Shown here: one piece after another, positions 1-9,400 of the stretch | Position numbering within the stretch: the first letter of the stretch is position 1 | Layout: each line of letters opens with the position of its first letter | Source of the DNA: Azospira inquinata | GTDB lineage: Bacteria; Pseudomonadota; Gammaproteobacteria; Burkholderiales; Rhodocyclaceae | NCBI RefSeq assembly: GCF_018905915.1 | Contig: NZ_CP064782.1 | Span: 1,178,001-1,242,000 of the forward strand | Reading direction: 5' to 3' | Length of the DNA stretch: 64,000 bases | Program-made: the position numbers and the translations under genes | The notes under the pieces: model-generated | The model's database searches: none | Told to the model about the DNA's origin: nothing | The model's input: the letters and a program-made list of their open reading frames with translations, nothing else

Positions 1-670
1 CGCGCACGCCGGGGCCCATGGTGCTGGCCACAGCAATTTTCTTCAGGTACTGACCCTTGGCGGCAGCCGGCTTGGCCTTCACCAGGGCTTCGATCAGGGC
101 CTTCAGGTTCTTTTCCAGATTTTCCACGGAGAAAGAAGCACGACCGATGGTGGCATGGACGATACCGGCCTTGTCGGTCCGGTACTGCACTTGACCAGCC
201 TTGGCGTTATTCACGGCGGTGGTCACGTCCATGGTCACGGTGCCGACCTTGGGGTTAGGCATCAAGCCCCGGGGCCCCAGGATTTGACCCAGTTGGCCCA
301 CAACCCGCATGGCGTCCGGCGTGGCGATAACCACGTCAAAGTTCAGATTGCCGGCCTTGACTTCAGCGGCCAGGTCATCGAAACCCACCACGTCCGCACC
401 AGCGGCCTTGGCGGCTTCGGCTTTTTCGCCTTGGGCGAAAACGGCCACGCGAACGGTCTTACCGGTACCGGCGGGCATCACCACGGAGCCCCGCACCAGC
501 TGGTCGGACTTACGGGCATCAATGCCGAGGACGACAGCCACGTCGATGGATTCATCAAACTTGGCGGTGGCGCATTCCTTGGCCAGGGCCAGGGCGTCGG
601 GGGCGGAATACAGCTTGGCGGCTTCCACCTTGCCTTGCAGCGCTTGTTGACGCTTGGTCAGCTTAGCCAT
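1..670 (-). CDS. rplA: 50S ribosomal protein L1 (partial, 3' end cut by window edge)
   Basis: Ribosomal protein L1 forms the L1 stalk of the large subunit, helps release deacylated tRNA, and usually represses its own operon. The reading frame starts at ATG 670 ([11 protein letters not shown]) and stays open to the window edge. About 223 of the usual 230 or so residues are visible, including the conserved stretch [15 protein letters not shown] near residue 130. One base separates it from the rplK stop, so the two are cotranscribed and probably translationally coupled. The missing C-terminus lies outside the window; nothing suggests a broken gene. Confidence 0.97.
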   Translation of the reverse strand, partial: MAKLTKRQQALQGKVEAAKLYSAPDALALAKECATAKFDESIDVAVVLGIDARKSDQLVRGSVVMPAGTGKTVRVAVFAQGEKAEAAKAAGADVVGFDDLAAEVKAGNLNFDVVIATPDAMRVVGQLGQILGPRGLMPNPKVGTVTMDVTTAVNNAKAGQVQYRTDKAGIVHATIGRASFSVENLEKNLKALIEALVKAKPAAAKGQYLKKIAVASTMGPGVR

Positions 671-671
671 T

Positions 672-1103
672 TCACACACCCTCCACGTTGATGCCCATGG
701 AACGGGCGGAGCCAGCGATGGTACGCACGGCGGCGTCCATGTCGGCAGCGGTCAGATCGGGCATCTTGGCCTTGGCGATTTCTTCGGCCTGAGCACGGGT
801 GATGGTGCCCACCTTATCCACGTTGGGACGGGCAGAACCCTTGTCGATCTTGGCAGCTTTTTTGATCAGGATGGTGGCCGGGGGCGTCTTCATCACGAAG
901 GTGAAAGACTTGTCGGCAAAGGCGGTGATCACCACAGGAATGGGCAGACCGGGTTCCATGCCTTGAGTCTTGGCATTGAAGGCCTTGCAGAATTCCATGA
1001 TGTTCAGGCCGCGCTGGCCGAGGGCCGGGCCAATGGGGGGGGAAGGATTGGCCTTACCAGCCGGCACTTGCAGCTTGATATAGCCGATGATTTTCTTTGC
1101 CAT
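672..1103 (-). CDS. rplK: 50S ribosomal protein L11
   Basis: L11 binds the GTPase-associated region of 23S rRNA and is needed for factor-dependent GTPase activity and for RelA activation. The product has 143 residues, the normal family length. The N-terminal domain carries the proline-rich [13 protein letters not shown] motif (about residues 22-34), and the C-terminal RNA-binding domain follows from about residue 75. The start ATG at 1103 is preceded by a GGAG-like ribosome binding site. It lies between nusG (113-base gap) and rplA (1-base gap) in the standard secE-nusG-rplK-rplA order. Confidence 0.98.
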   Translation of the reverse strand: MAKKIIGYIKLQVPAGKANPSPPIGPALGQRGLNIMEFCKAFNAKTQGMEPGLPIPVVITAFADKSFTFVMKTPPATILIKKAAKIDKGSARPNVDKVGTITRAQAEEIAKAKMPDLTAADMDAAVRTIAGSARSMGINVEGV

Positions 1104-1216
1104 GAATGGCTCCAGATGTGATTGAGTGGTAGCGCAATTTCGACCGAGGCCTACTTTTGCTCCTCTGTCCGGTTAGTTTCGCCAGGCACCGGACTGCCCT
1201 ATGAACCGGCAACGAC

Positions 1217-1750
1217 TCAGGACTTTTCTACCTGGCCGAATTCCAATTCCACCGGCGTGGCCCGACCAAAGATGGTCACGGACACCCGCAGCTTGTTCTT
1301 TTCGTAATTGACGTCTTCCACGGAACCATGGAAGTCGGTAAACGGGCCTTCTTTGACCCGCACGGTTTCGCCGATCTCGAACAGCACCTTGGGACGGGGC
1401 TTTTCCACCCCTTCCTGCATCTGCTGCATGATCTTGTCCACTTCCTTTTCGGAAATGGGGGTGGGCTTGGTGGCCGTGCCGCCGACAAAACCAGTCACCT
1501 TGGAGGTGTTCTTCACCAAGTGCCAGCTGTCGTCGTTCATTTCCATTTCCACCAGCACATAGCCGGGGAAGAACTTTCGTTCGGAGATGCTTTTCTGACC
1601 GCCCTTCATTTCCACCACTTCTTCGACCGGCACCATGATGCGCCCGAACATGTCTTCCATGCCCGAACGAGCAATACGATCGGTCAAAGCCCGCTGCACA
1701 CTCTTTTCAAAGCCAGAGTAGGCATGGACGACGTACCAGCGTTTGCTCAT
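1217..1750 (-). CDS. nusG: Transcription termination/antitermination protein NusG
   Basis: NusG binds RNA polymerase through its N-terminal NGN domain and contacts Rho or ribosomal S10 through its C-terminal KOW domain. The 177-residue product begins [15 protein letters not shown], the typical NGN start. The KOW domain is visible near residues 125-160 ([16 protein letters not shown]). The frame is open further upstream to 1789, but ATG 1750 is preferred: it gives the family length, and its ATG overlaps the secE stop as ATGA, which suggests translational coupling. Confidence 0.97.
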   Translation of the reverse strand: MSKRWYVVHAYSGFEKSVQRALTDRIARSGMEDMFGRIMVPVEEVVEMKGGQKSISERKFFPGYVLVEMEMNDDSWHLVKNTSKVTGFVGGTATKPTPISEKEVDKIMQQMQEGVEKPRPKVLFEIGETVRVKEGPFTDFHGSVEDVNYEKNKLRVSVTIFGRATPVELEFGQVEKS

Positions 1751-2100
1751 GATTTTTTCCATCCCAAAACGAGGTCGTACAACACCCACTCAAGACTCTT
1801 GTCCGTCAGCCACAGGAACAAGGCCATGACCACCACGAAGGCGAAAACGATACCGGTGGTTTGCAAGGTTTCTTTACGAGAGGGCCAGACGACCTTTTTG
1901 GTCTCCGTAATGGCGTCCCGGGTAAACACCACAAAGCGCTGGCCGGGCTCAGTTTGCCAGCCCACCGCCAACGCAGCACCCACGCCCGCCAACACGCACA
2001 GCACACGCAGGATCATTGCCTGCTGGCCAAGCAGATAAAAGCCGGCCACGCCGGCAGCAAGAAGCAGTAGTGCCAGCGCAAACTTGATCTTATCGGCCAT
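1747..2100 (-). CDS. secE: Protein translocase subunit SecE
   Basis: SecE is the essential clamp of the SecYEG channel in the inner membrane. The 117-residue product has hydrophobic segments near residues 5-25, 30-46 and 88-106. The conserved amphipathic stretch before the last membrane helix is present ([19 protein letters not shown]), which is diagnostic for the family. The three-helix form is usual in proteobacteria. It lies just after tRNA-Trp and overlaps nusG by 4 bases. Confidence 0.97.
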   Translation of the reverse strand: MADKIKFALALLLLAAGVAGFYLLGQQAMILRVLCVLAGVGAALAVGWQTEPGQRFVVFTRDAITETKKVVWPSRKETLQTTGIVFAFVVVMALFLWLTDKSLEWVLYDLVLGWKKS

Positions 2101-2119
2101 TTAGATTTGTCTTATAGGA

Positions 2120-2195
2120 TGGCAGGGGCAGAGGGTCTCGAACCCCCAACCTTCGGTTTTGGAGACCGACGCTCTGCCAATTGAGCTATGCCCCT
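2120..2195 (-). tRNA. tRNA-Trp (anticodon CCA)
   Basis: On the minus strand this folds as a complete 76-base cloverleaf: acceptor stem AGGGGCA/TGCCCCT, discriminator G, an encoded CCA 3' end, the T loop GGTTCGAACC, and anticodon loop CTCCAAA giving anticodon CCA. It lies between tuf and secE, the usual proteobacterial position. Confidence 0.97.
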
Positions 2196-2207
2196 GCAGC
2201 AGAGACC

Positions 2208-2240
2208 ACAAAAGCGCCCCGGGGTTACGGGGCGCTTCCT
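2208..2240 (-). terminator. Intrinsic terminator after tuf
   Basis: A perfect 10-bp stem (2212-2221 with 2228-2237, AAGCGCCCCG arms) and a 6-base loop are followed on the minus strand by a short T run. It sits just after the tuf stop and before tRNA-Trp, so it probably attenuates rather than fully blocks read-through into tRNA-Trp-secE-nusG. Confidence 0.7.
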
Positions 2241-2257
2241 GTACAGCTTATCGAGGG

Positions 2258-3448
<1,191 letters not shown>

Positions 3449-3508
3449 TCCGGTACCTCGAAATATAGAAGATTAACAAAACTTCCGGCGCGATATAGAT
3501 GAGGGTAG

Positions 3509-3583
<75 letters not shown>

Positions 3584-3609
3584 ATCGCTTACAACTTGTT
3601 GCCGCAACC

Positions 3610-3683
3610 TGGAGCGGGTGAAGGGAATCGAACCCTCGTCTTAAGCTTGGAAGGCTTCAGCTCTACCATTGAGCTACACCCGC
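3610..3683 (-). tRNA. tRNA-Gly (anticodon TCC)
   Basis: A 74-base minus-strand cloverleaf: acceptor stem GCGGGTG/CACCCGC, discriminator T, encoded CCA, T loop GGTTCGATTCC, anticodon loop CTTCCAA, anticodon TCC. It is the middle member of the Tyr-Gly-Thr cluster. Confidence 0.97.
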
Positions 3684-3723
3684 AATCTCTTCACCTGCAA
3701 CAAGTCGTTGCTGCAACAGCAAC

Positions 3724-3808
<85 letters not shown>

Positions 3809-3823
3809 GAAACGAAGCCGCGA

Positions 3824-3903
3824 ATTATGGCGATTCAGCACAAAGCTGTCAAGCCGTTTCGCGAAGCGAGGGCGCATTATAGCAAAAGATTTCTCGACGT
3901 CCA
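3824..3903 (-). promoter_or_regulatory. Tandem sigma-70 promoters of the tRNA-tuf operon
   Basis: The proximal promoter has -35 TTGACA (3847-3852), a 17-base spacer and -10 CATAAT (3824-3829). A GC-rich discriminator follows, as in stringently controlled stable-RNA promoters. A second candidate lies upstream: -35 TGGACG (3898-3903), a 16-base spacer and a perfect -10 TATAAT (3876-3881). Both point into tRNA-Tyr. Both sites are read from the sequence; stringent control is inferred. Confidence 0.85.
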
Positions 3904-4005
3904 GCCGCAAGTTGAAAAAAACGCCAGTCTCCGCCCTCGGCCCCCTATCGACCTCGTGTTCGCCCAAAAAATGGGCCAGTAGTAGACTGGCGAACTTCCC
4001 GCTGT

Positions 4006-5430
4006 ATGCGGTTACCTATAATTGATCATGGCCTCTTCCCACGTTCTCACCGCCCGCCCCTGCCCTCTGAATTCCTCTCCCAACTCAAAACCCAGTTCGG
4101 CCCCCGCTTCTCCCAAGGGGATTCGGTTCGCCTGCAGCACGGCCGGGATGAATCCGTGCACCCAGAGATGCTGCCCGACGGCGTGGTGTTCGCCCAAAGC
4201 ACCGAAGAAGTCGCCTGGGTAGTGCGCCACTGCAACCAATACCGGGTTCCCCTCATTCCTTTTGGTGTGGGTAGTTCCGTGGAAGGCCATGTGCTGGCCC
4301 CTCATGGGGGCTTGAGCCTGGACCTGTCCGGGATGAATCAGGTACTGGCAGTCCATCCGGAAGACCTGGATGCCACAGTACAAGCCGGGGTTACCCGGCT
4401 CCAGCTCAATCGGGAGTTGAAGGGCACTGGATTCTTTTTCCCCATCGATCCGGGCGCTGACGCCACCCTGGGGGGCATGGCCAGTACCCGTGCCTCCGGA
4501 ACCAACGCGGTGCGTTACGGCACCATGCGGGAAAATGTACTGGCCGCCACGGTGGTGACCCCCACCGGAGAAATCGTCAAAACCGGCAGCCGGGCCCGCA
4601 AGTCCTCCGCCGGCTACGATCTCACCCGATTGTTCGTTGGCGCGGAAGGCACATTGGGGGTGATTACGGAGTTGACCCTGCGCCTACACCCCGTACCGGA
4701 GGCTATGTCCGCCGCCGTCTGCGCCTTCCCGGACGTGGATTCCGCCGTACAGACGGTCATCCAGACCATCCAGATGGGCATTCCCGTGGCCCGCATTGAA
4801 CTGCTGGACAGCTTCACCCTCCAGGCCGTCAATCGGCACAGTCATACGGAGCTCCCCGAAGCCCCCACCCTGTTTTTTGAATTCCACGGCAGCGAGGCTA
4901 GCGTGGAAGAGCAGGCCCAACTCACCCAAGAACTGGCCAGCGGCAACGGCGGCCAGGGGTTCCAGTGGGCGACCCGGCCCGAGGACCGCTCCCGCCTCTG
5001 GGAAGCCCGGCATCAGGCCTATTTCGCCTGCTTGCAGATGAAGCCCGGTGGCAAGGTTTTCCCGACCGACGTCTGCGTCCCCATTTCCCGGCTGGCGGAA
5101 TGTATTCATGCCACCAACCAGGATATCGCCCAGGTTTCCATTCCCATTGCCCTGTTCGGCCACGTGGGAGACGGCAATTTCCACCTGGTGGTGCTGGTGG
5201 ATACCCAGAATCCCAAGGATGTGGCGGAGGCCCAATGGATCAATGAGCGGGTGGTGGAGCGGGCCATCGCCATGGAAGGCACCTGTACCGGGGAACACGG
5301 TGTCGGCATGGGCAAGCGCAAGTTTCTGGAACGGGAACACGGCGCCCCCGCCGTTGCCCTGATGCGCCAGTTAAAAGCCTGCCTGGACCCGGCCAACATC
5401 CTGAATCCGGGGAAAATTATTCCGGATTAG
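4006..5430 (+). CDS. FAD-linked 2-hydroxyacid oxidase (GlcD / D-lactate dehydrogenase-like)
   Basis: This flavoprotein probably oxidizes a 2-hydroxyacid such as D-lactate or glycolate. An N-terminal PCMH-type FAD-binding domain covers about residues 50-230 (PFGVGSSVEGHV near 80). The C-terminal FAD-oxidase domain follows, with GHVGDGNFH and the closing CTGEHGVGMGKRKFLE and LDPANILNPGKI signatures. At 474 residues it matches single-chain D-lactate dehydrogenases and GlcD. The substrate cannot be read from sequence. The start is uncertain: ATG 4006 lacks a clear ribosome binding site, and a TATAAT at 4017-4022 would place a transcript start downstream of it. It is transcribed away from the tRNA operon and stands alone. 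Confidence 0.88.
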   Translation: MRLPIIDHGLFPRSHRPPLPSEFLSQLKTQFGPRFSQGDSVRLQHGRDESVHPEMLPDGVVFAQSTEEVAWVVRHCNQYRVPLIPFGVGSSVEGHVLAPHGGLSLDLSGMNQVLAVHPEDLDATVQAGVTRLQLNRELKGTGFFFPIDPGADATLGGMASTRASGTNAVRYGTMRENVLAATVVTPTGEIVKTGSRARKSSAGYDLTRLFVGAEGTLGVITELTLRLHPVPEAMSAAVCAFPDVDSAVQTVIQTIQMGIPVARIELLDSFTLQAVNRHSHTELPEAPTLFFEFHGSEASVEEQAQLTQELASGNGGQGFQWATRPEDRSRLWEARHQAYFACLQMKPGGKVFPTDVCVPISRLAECIHATNQDIAQVSIPIALFGHVGDGNFHLVVLVDTQNPKDVAEAQWINERVVERAIAMEGTCTGEHGVGMGKRKFLEREHGAPAVALMRQLKACLDPANILNPGKIIPD

Positions 5431-5589
5431 GTATTCCGCTCAATTAAAGTAAATAACTCGCTTTTTGACCAACTCGGGATTACCGCCTAAGGGGCTGGGG
5501 GCTTTACCGATCCAAAGACAAAATCTAGCTTCCTTTGTTTAACTCAGATCACAGCTCTAATAATAAAAGAGTCGAAAACCCTTAGAAGA

Positions 5590-5616
5590 GCCGCTCAAAA
5601 AACGCGGCCTTTTTTC
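5590..5616 (+). terminator. Weak intrinsic terminator downstream of the FAD oxidase
   Basis: A 5-bp GCCGC/GCGGC stem with a 9-base loop is followed by a C and six Ts on the plus strand. It lies 160 bases after the oxidase stop; the stretch between holds no recognisable gene. The stem is short, so efficiency is doubtful. Confidence 0.5.
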
Positions 5617-5692
5617 CGTCCGCTCTTCCATCTTAGCAACTGCTCCTCAATGCAGTAAGTAATGGCAGCTTCGACGCCCCCCTTTGCGCCAA

Positions 5693-5914
5693 CTAGGCAT
5701 TTCGAAAGTTGCTTTTTGCTTCGGCCAAAACAGCCTCAAAAGCGCCTAGCTCAAAAGACCATACCCCCCCAATCGGGAGCCGCAAAAATTTCAATCTGAA
5801 TTGCCTGGCCATCTTCACAAGAGATTTCTGCAACTTGGTCATTTCCAAGCCATATGTCGGACACAACATTTTTTTATCAGGAAGACTAGCGATTTGCAAT
5901 GTTAGCGATTTCAT
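5693..5914 (-). CDS. Small protein, probable immunity protein of the orphan toxin module
   Basis: I do not recognise this 73-residue family. It begins MKSLTLQIASLPDKK and has no obvious membrane segment or signal peptide. Its ATG overlaps the stop of the upstream toxin-tail ORF as ATGA, the tight coupling typical of toxin-immunity pairs. Its base composition is lower in GC than the neighbouring core genes. A role as cognate immunity protein is inferred only from position, size and overlap. It might also be a truncated remnant, since nothing else follows in this direction before the oxidase gene. Confidence 0.5.
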   Translation of the reverse strand: MKSLTLQIASLPDKKMLCPTYGLEMTKLQKSLVKMARQFRLKFLRLPIGGVWSFELGAFEAVLAEAKSNFRNA

Positions 5915-6156
5915 TTTTTGGGGGGTTCCAAGAAGCCAATAAATTTGGCTTTCGCGTTATACCGCACACCTCGATCGTCGGGCACAACAATATCTGTTAC
6001 CTGTCCGAAGCGTCCTGTATTCCTTTGGGTTGCAGTAATTGCCGAGTTGGTCAAATTTCCTTTAGCAATTTGTTGTGCTTGCTCGTTAACGGTCACAGGG
6101 CTTTCTTCTGCACTTGGGAAGCCAATGATCTGTTCTTCGATGAATCGCTTTTTCAT
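5911..6156 (-). CDS. Orphan CdiA-CT-like toxin tail fused to an IS3-type transposase start
   Basis: The first 13 residues (MKKRFIEEQIIGF) match the start of OrfA in IS3-family transposases. The remaining 68 residues do not; they end RGVRYNAKAKFIGFLEPPKK, a form I associate with the last residues of polymorphic toxin C-termini. The fusion has a strong ribosome binding site (AAGGAG, 7 bases before ATG 6156) that appears to derive from the insertion sequence. The frame also opens with a TTG at 6162, but ATG 6156 is better placed. The toxin portion is probably too short to be a full catalytic domain, so it may be an inactive fragment kept with its immunity gene. It lies downstream of the main cdiBAI locus. 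Confidence 0.5.
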   Translation of the reverse strand: MKKRFIEEQIIGFPSAEESPVTVNEQAQQIAKGNLTNSAITATQRNTGRFGQVTDIVVPDDRGVRYNAKAKFIGFLEPPKK

Positions 6157-6200
6157 GTCCAATCTCCTTGTCGTGGTGGATCGGACTCTAATGTCAGGCG
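6118..6200 (-). mobile_element. Remnant of the left end of an IS3-family element
   Basis: The minus strand reads into a GGAGATTGGACATGAAAAAG-like start of an IS3 orfA (13 codons, 6118-6156), with leader sequence upstream. No further transposase sequence, right end or target duplication is visible. The outer boundary is a guess. This looks like an insertion followed by deletion of most of the element. Confidence 0.4.
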
Positions 6201-6309
6201 CTACTCAATTTCGGGAGACGTCGAGGGTGACCAGCTAGTACCGGAAAGCCTCCTCCGGATATACCTATCTCCCCTCTCCCCCGCGTTCTGCGTGCTGATC
6301 CAAGCACAG

Positions 6310-6480
6310 TTAAAGTTTCAATTGTTCCAAGATTGAATTTATAGACTCCTCGTCTAACTCAACTTCCCTTAGAAGAATACGTGCATTTTCTACATTTTTT
6401 TCTTCGACCGCTTTGTAAAAATCATCAAATAACCCACTGACGTAAAGTCGTTCGTTAACTGTCATTCCAGAATATTTCAT
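6310..6480 (-). CDS. cdiI: Candidate CDI immunity protein, 56 residues
   Basis: A small acidic, helical protein (MKYSGMTVNERLYVSGLFDD...) that starts 10 bases after the cdiA stop, the position of cdiI in cdiBAI loci. It has no signal peptide or membrane segment, as expected for a cytoplasmic immunity protein that binds the toxin domain. The frame also opens at 6516 inside cdiA, but ATG 6480 is chosen because it avoids the overlap and begins with the MTVNERL-type sequence I associate with small proteins next to toxins. At 56 residues it is short for an immunity protein. It is more AT-rich than the core genes around it. Confidence 0.6.
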   Translation of the reverse strand: MKYSGMTVNERLYVSGLFDDFYKAVEEKNVENARILLREVELDEESINSILEQLKL

Positions 6481-6490
6481 TTTCCAATAC

Positions 6491-9400
6491 CTAGCGCTTA
6501 AGAACAGAGAAGTCAATTATTTTTACGTTTTTTGGATTAATAATCAACTCTGGAAGACCCCCCCTATTTCCATCCAAAGGTAGAGCCGGCCTTGACTTAA
6601 TAACATCGACAGCTTTCACTCTTCCCTCAATCAAAAAGTTAGCTGTATTATTCGCCCCACTTGCCCCACCGGATGGCAGGCCAGCTACATCTCTATAATT
6701 CTGAACAACGAGAGGATTCTCTGTTGTCCACGAAAACCCTTCCGCTCGCGCATCTCCGCCAAAAACCCGATAAACAGCTACTTTATAAAGTGAATCATTT
6801 ACTCCTTTATAAATAATTTTCAGGAGTCTTCCGCTCCCAATTAGATATAACTCCGGCGCCACCGCTTCCACACCCTCGCTTGGTGTTTTATAGGCTTGTA
6901 TAAGCGAATCTGTTCTAAGTTTTAATCCCGCAAGTTCAAAAAAGTTCTTTTGGGCGGTTTCCTGTGCAGAAGCATTTTTCGCCGCCGCTAATGATCCAAA
7001 TTCTTTTTGCAATACTTGACTATTTTGAACTCGGAACAAATTGGGGTCTTCGTATTGGCTTCTACTAGATTCAAAAGCCCGTAATATATTTCCGTCTGCG
7101 ACAATCGGATTTCCATCTTTACCTAAGATTTCGGCCCCACTCAGCCCACTGACAATATTTCTTGCATACTGAGCATCCGACAGATATTTATTGATTCCTA
7201 CCCTATCTCCACTCGCTTCCGCAGCCACCAATCCTGCCAGCTGTTGGTTTCTTATTTCGTTACCTTTTTTGTCAACTTTAGCCAGAGCTTCTGCTTCCAG
7301 TTGGTCATACCAATATTGCTCTAGCGCTTTCCTCTGATCAGAATCCAGTGTTTTTCCTGCATAGCGATCAGCCACTATCTTTTTCGCAGAGGCTTTTAGG
7401 GCATTTTCTTCCTGAATGTGCAGTTGGCGATTATTGGCATCAATATCAAACGCCATCGCGCCACCCGCATCGCTCTTACTGGCTATGGCCCCCAGGGCCG
7501 TAGCCGTTCCAGTCGCCATCAGTTGGCCCAAAGCCTGAGCTACCTCAGAAGAAATTCCTTGGTTTTCCAGGCCTGTTGCTACTCGATCTTGCAAATTACT
7601 CAGTAGCGGAGCCGCTGCTGCTGCCGTCCCGGCTCCTACCGCACCGCTTACCCCCCCGGCCAGCCCACCTATCGCCGTATGCAACATGCCCCGGTAGAGC
7701 CCACCTTCGCCCCACTTTGCCGCCTCGCTTCGATACCCTTCGGCTTCGTCAGATTTCCCTAATAGCTCTGCATTCTGTGCCAACGTTTTATATTTGCTAG
7801 CTTGCACTTCTGCATATTCGGCAATGACCTTGGGCGCTAGCTGTCCAAATATTTGGGTAATCTGTACCTGGGCATCTAGGCTGTCTTCCACCTTCTTGGC
7901 ATCGAAGATTTTGCCTATCCCGGTTTCTTTGTCCCCGGTCCGGGCATTCTTATTACCGGCAATCCCACTAATGGCTGCCTGGGTCGTGCTGCTGGCAGAG
8001 CCGCTCTCACTTCCCACCCCGGCCATGCTTCCAGCCGGTGTCCAGGTACCCTTCTGATTTACCCCCGCACCAATGTTGAAGCCACTGGCATCGCCCTGAT
8101 AATCCGCTTTGTTTTTCAGGTCCTGGGTACTGAGGGTGCCGCCGGTGCTGAACTGATTAGCGCCATCCTCCACCGCTTTCTGCGTGCTGAGTATGGCCCC
8201 CCCTTGTAGGGTCGTATCTCCCGTCACAGCCACCTGGAAGCCGCTATCCCCCGCTTTCAGGCCACTTTGTTCCGTGACACTCCGATAGTCACTATTGACG
8301 TTACGGGTGCTGGCACTCACGCTGCCGCTCAAACCCCCCGCGCCCAAGGGGACACTGATACTGAAACCATTGCTATTGAAGTGGCTGTCGTAGGTACTGG
8401 TATCTTGCAAGCTGACAATGTTCAGATTGCCACCCACCTGGGCAACCACCTGCCCGCCCTGGGCCACCGCGCCTTGCAGGGTGGTATCTCCCCCAGACTT
8501 CAGGGTCAGCTTTTGGCCAGCCTGGATTTCCGTATTGGTCCAGGTGAGGTCGTCCCCATTACTTTTTCCCTTACTACTATTGGCACTGGCTTGGATTGAG
8601 AATCCGCTGCTGGTGTTGTAGCCCACCCCCAGGCTGCCACTACTACTGGAACTGCTGCTCCGGGTGGAGTTGGTATTTTGGGCTGCCAACAGGCGAATGG
8701 CGTTCTCAGCCTCCAAATCAATGTCCCCCCCCGCCTTCAGGGCGCTGCCCTGTACGGTGACATTGCTGTCCTTACCTCCACCAACGGCTTTCACCGAGAT
8801 ATTGCCCCCGGCCACAATGGTAGAAGCGGAAGCCGTATCGCTATGCTGGGTGGTAGTGCTCTTGCTCTGACTGCTGCCTACACTAACGCTAATGCCAATG
8901 CCCCCCACTTTGTCGGCGGCATTAGCATCCCGAGAAGAAACACCCCCCTTTCCATCCTGCTGGGTAACGATCTGGTCGTTCTTAACCGTGCCGTCTTCGC
9001 CTGTAACGGTTACCCCTTGACCAGCCATTACCGCTTTTTCTGCATCCCGAGCCGCAAGGGCTGTCCCGGCCAAAGCCAGGGCCTTCATCCGAGGATCCGA
9101 AGTCTTGTCGCTGGCGTGAGACAGCTGACTCGCGGTCTGCAAGGCCCCCAGCACCGGGTTACTCACCGCCAGGGTCAAGCCGCTTTGCTCAAACTTGGTG
9201 TCTTGCCGGTAATCGTTGGTATTCCGGGCTTCCTGAATCGTGACCGTCTTGCCTTGAATGGCCACATTCCCGCCCGGGGTCTGGATACCACTGCCCGTTT
9301 GAGTATAAGCCCCCCCGGCCTGCATCACCACATCCCCAGAGACACTGCCAATCGTGCTCCCCACGGCTGTCGTCGCCGTATCCCGACTATCCGTCGTCAG

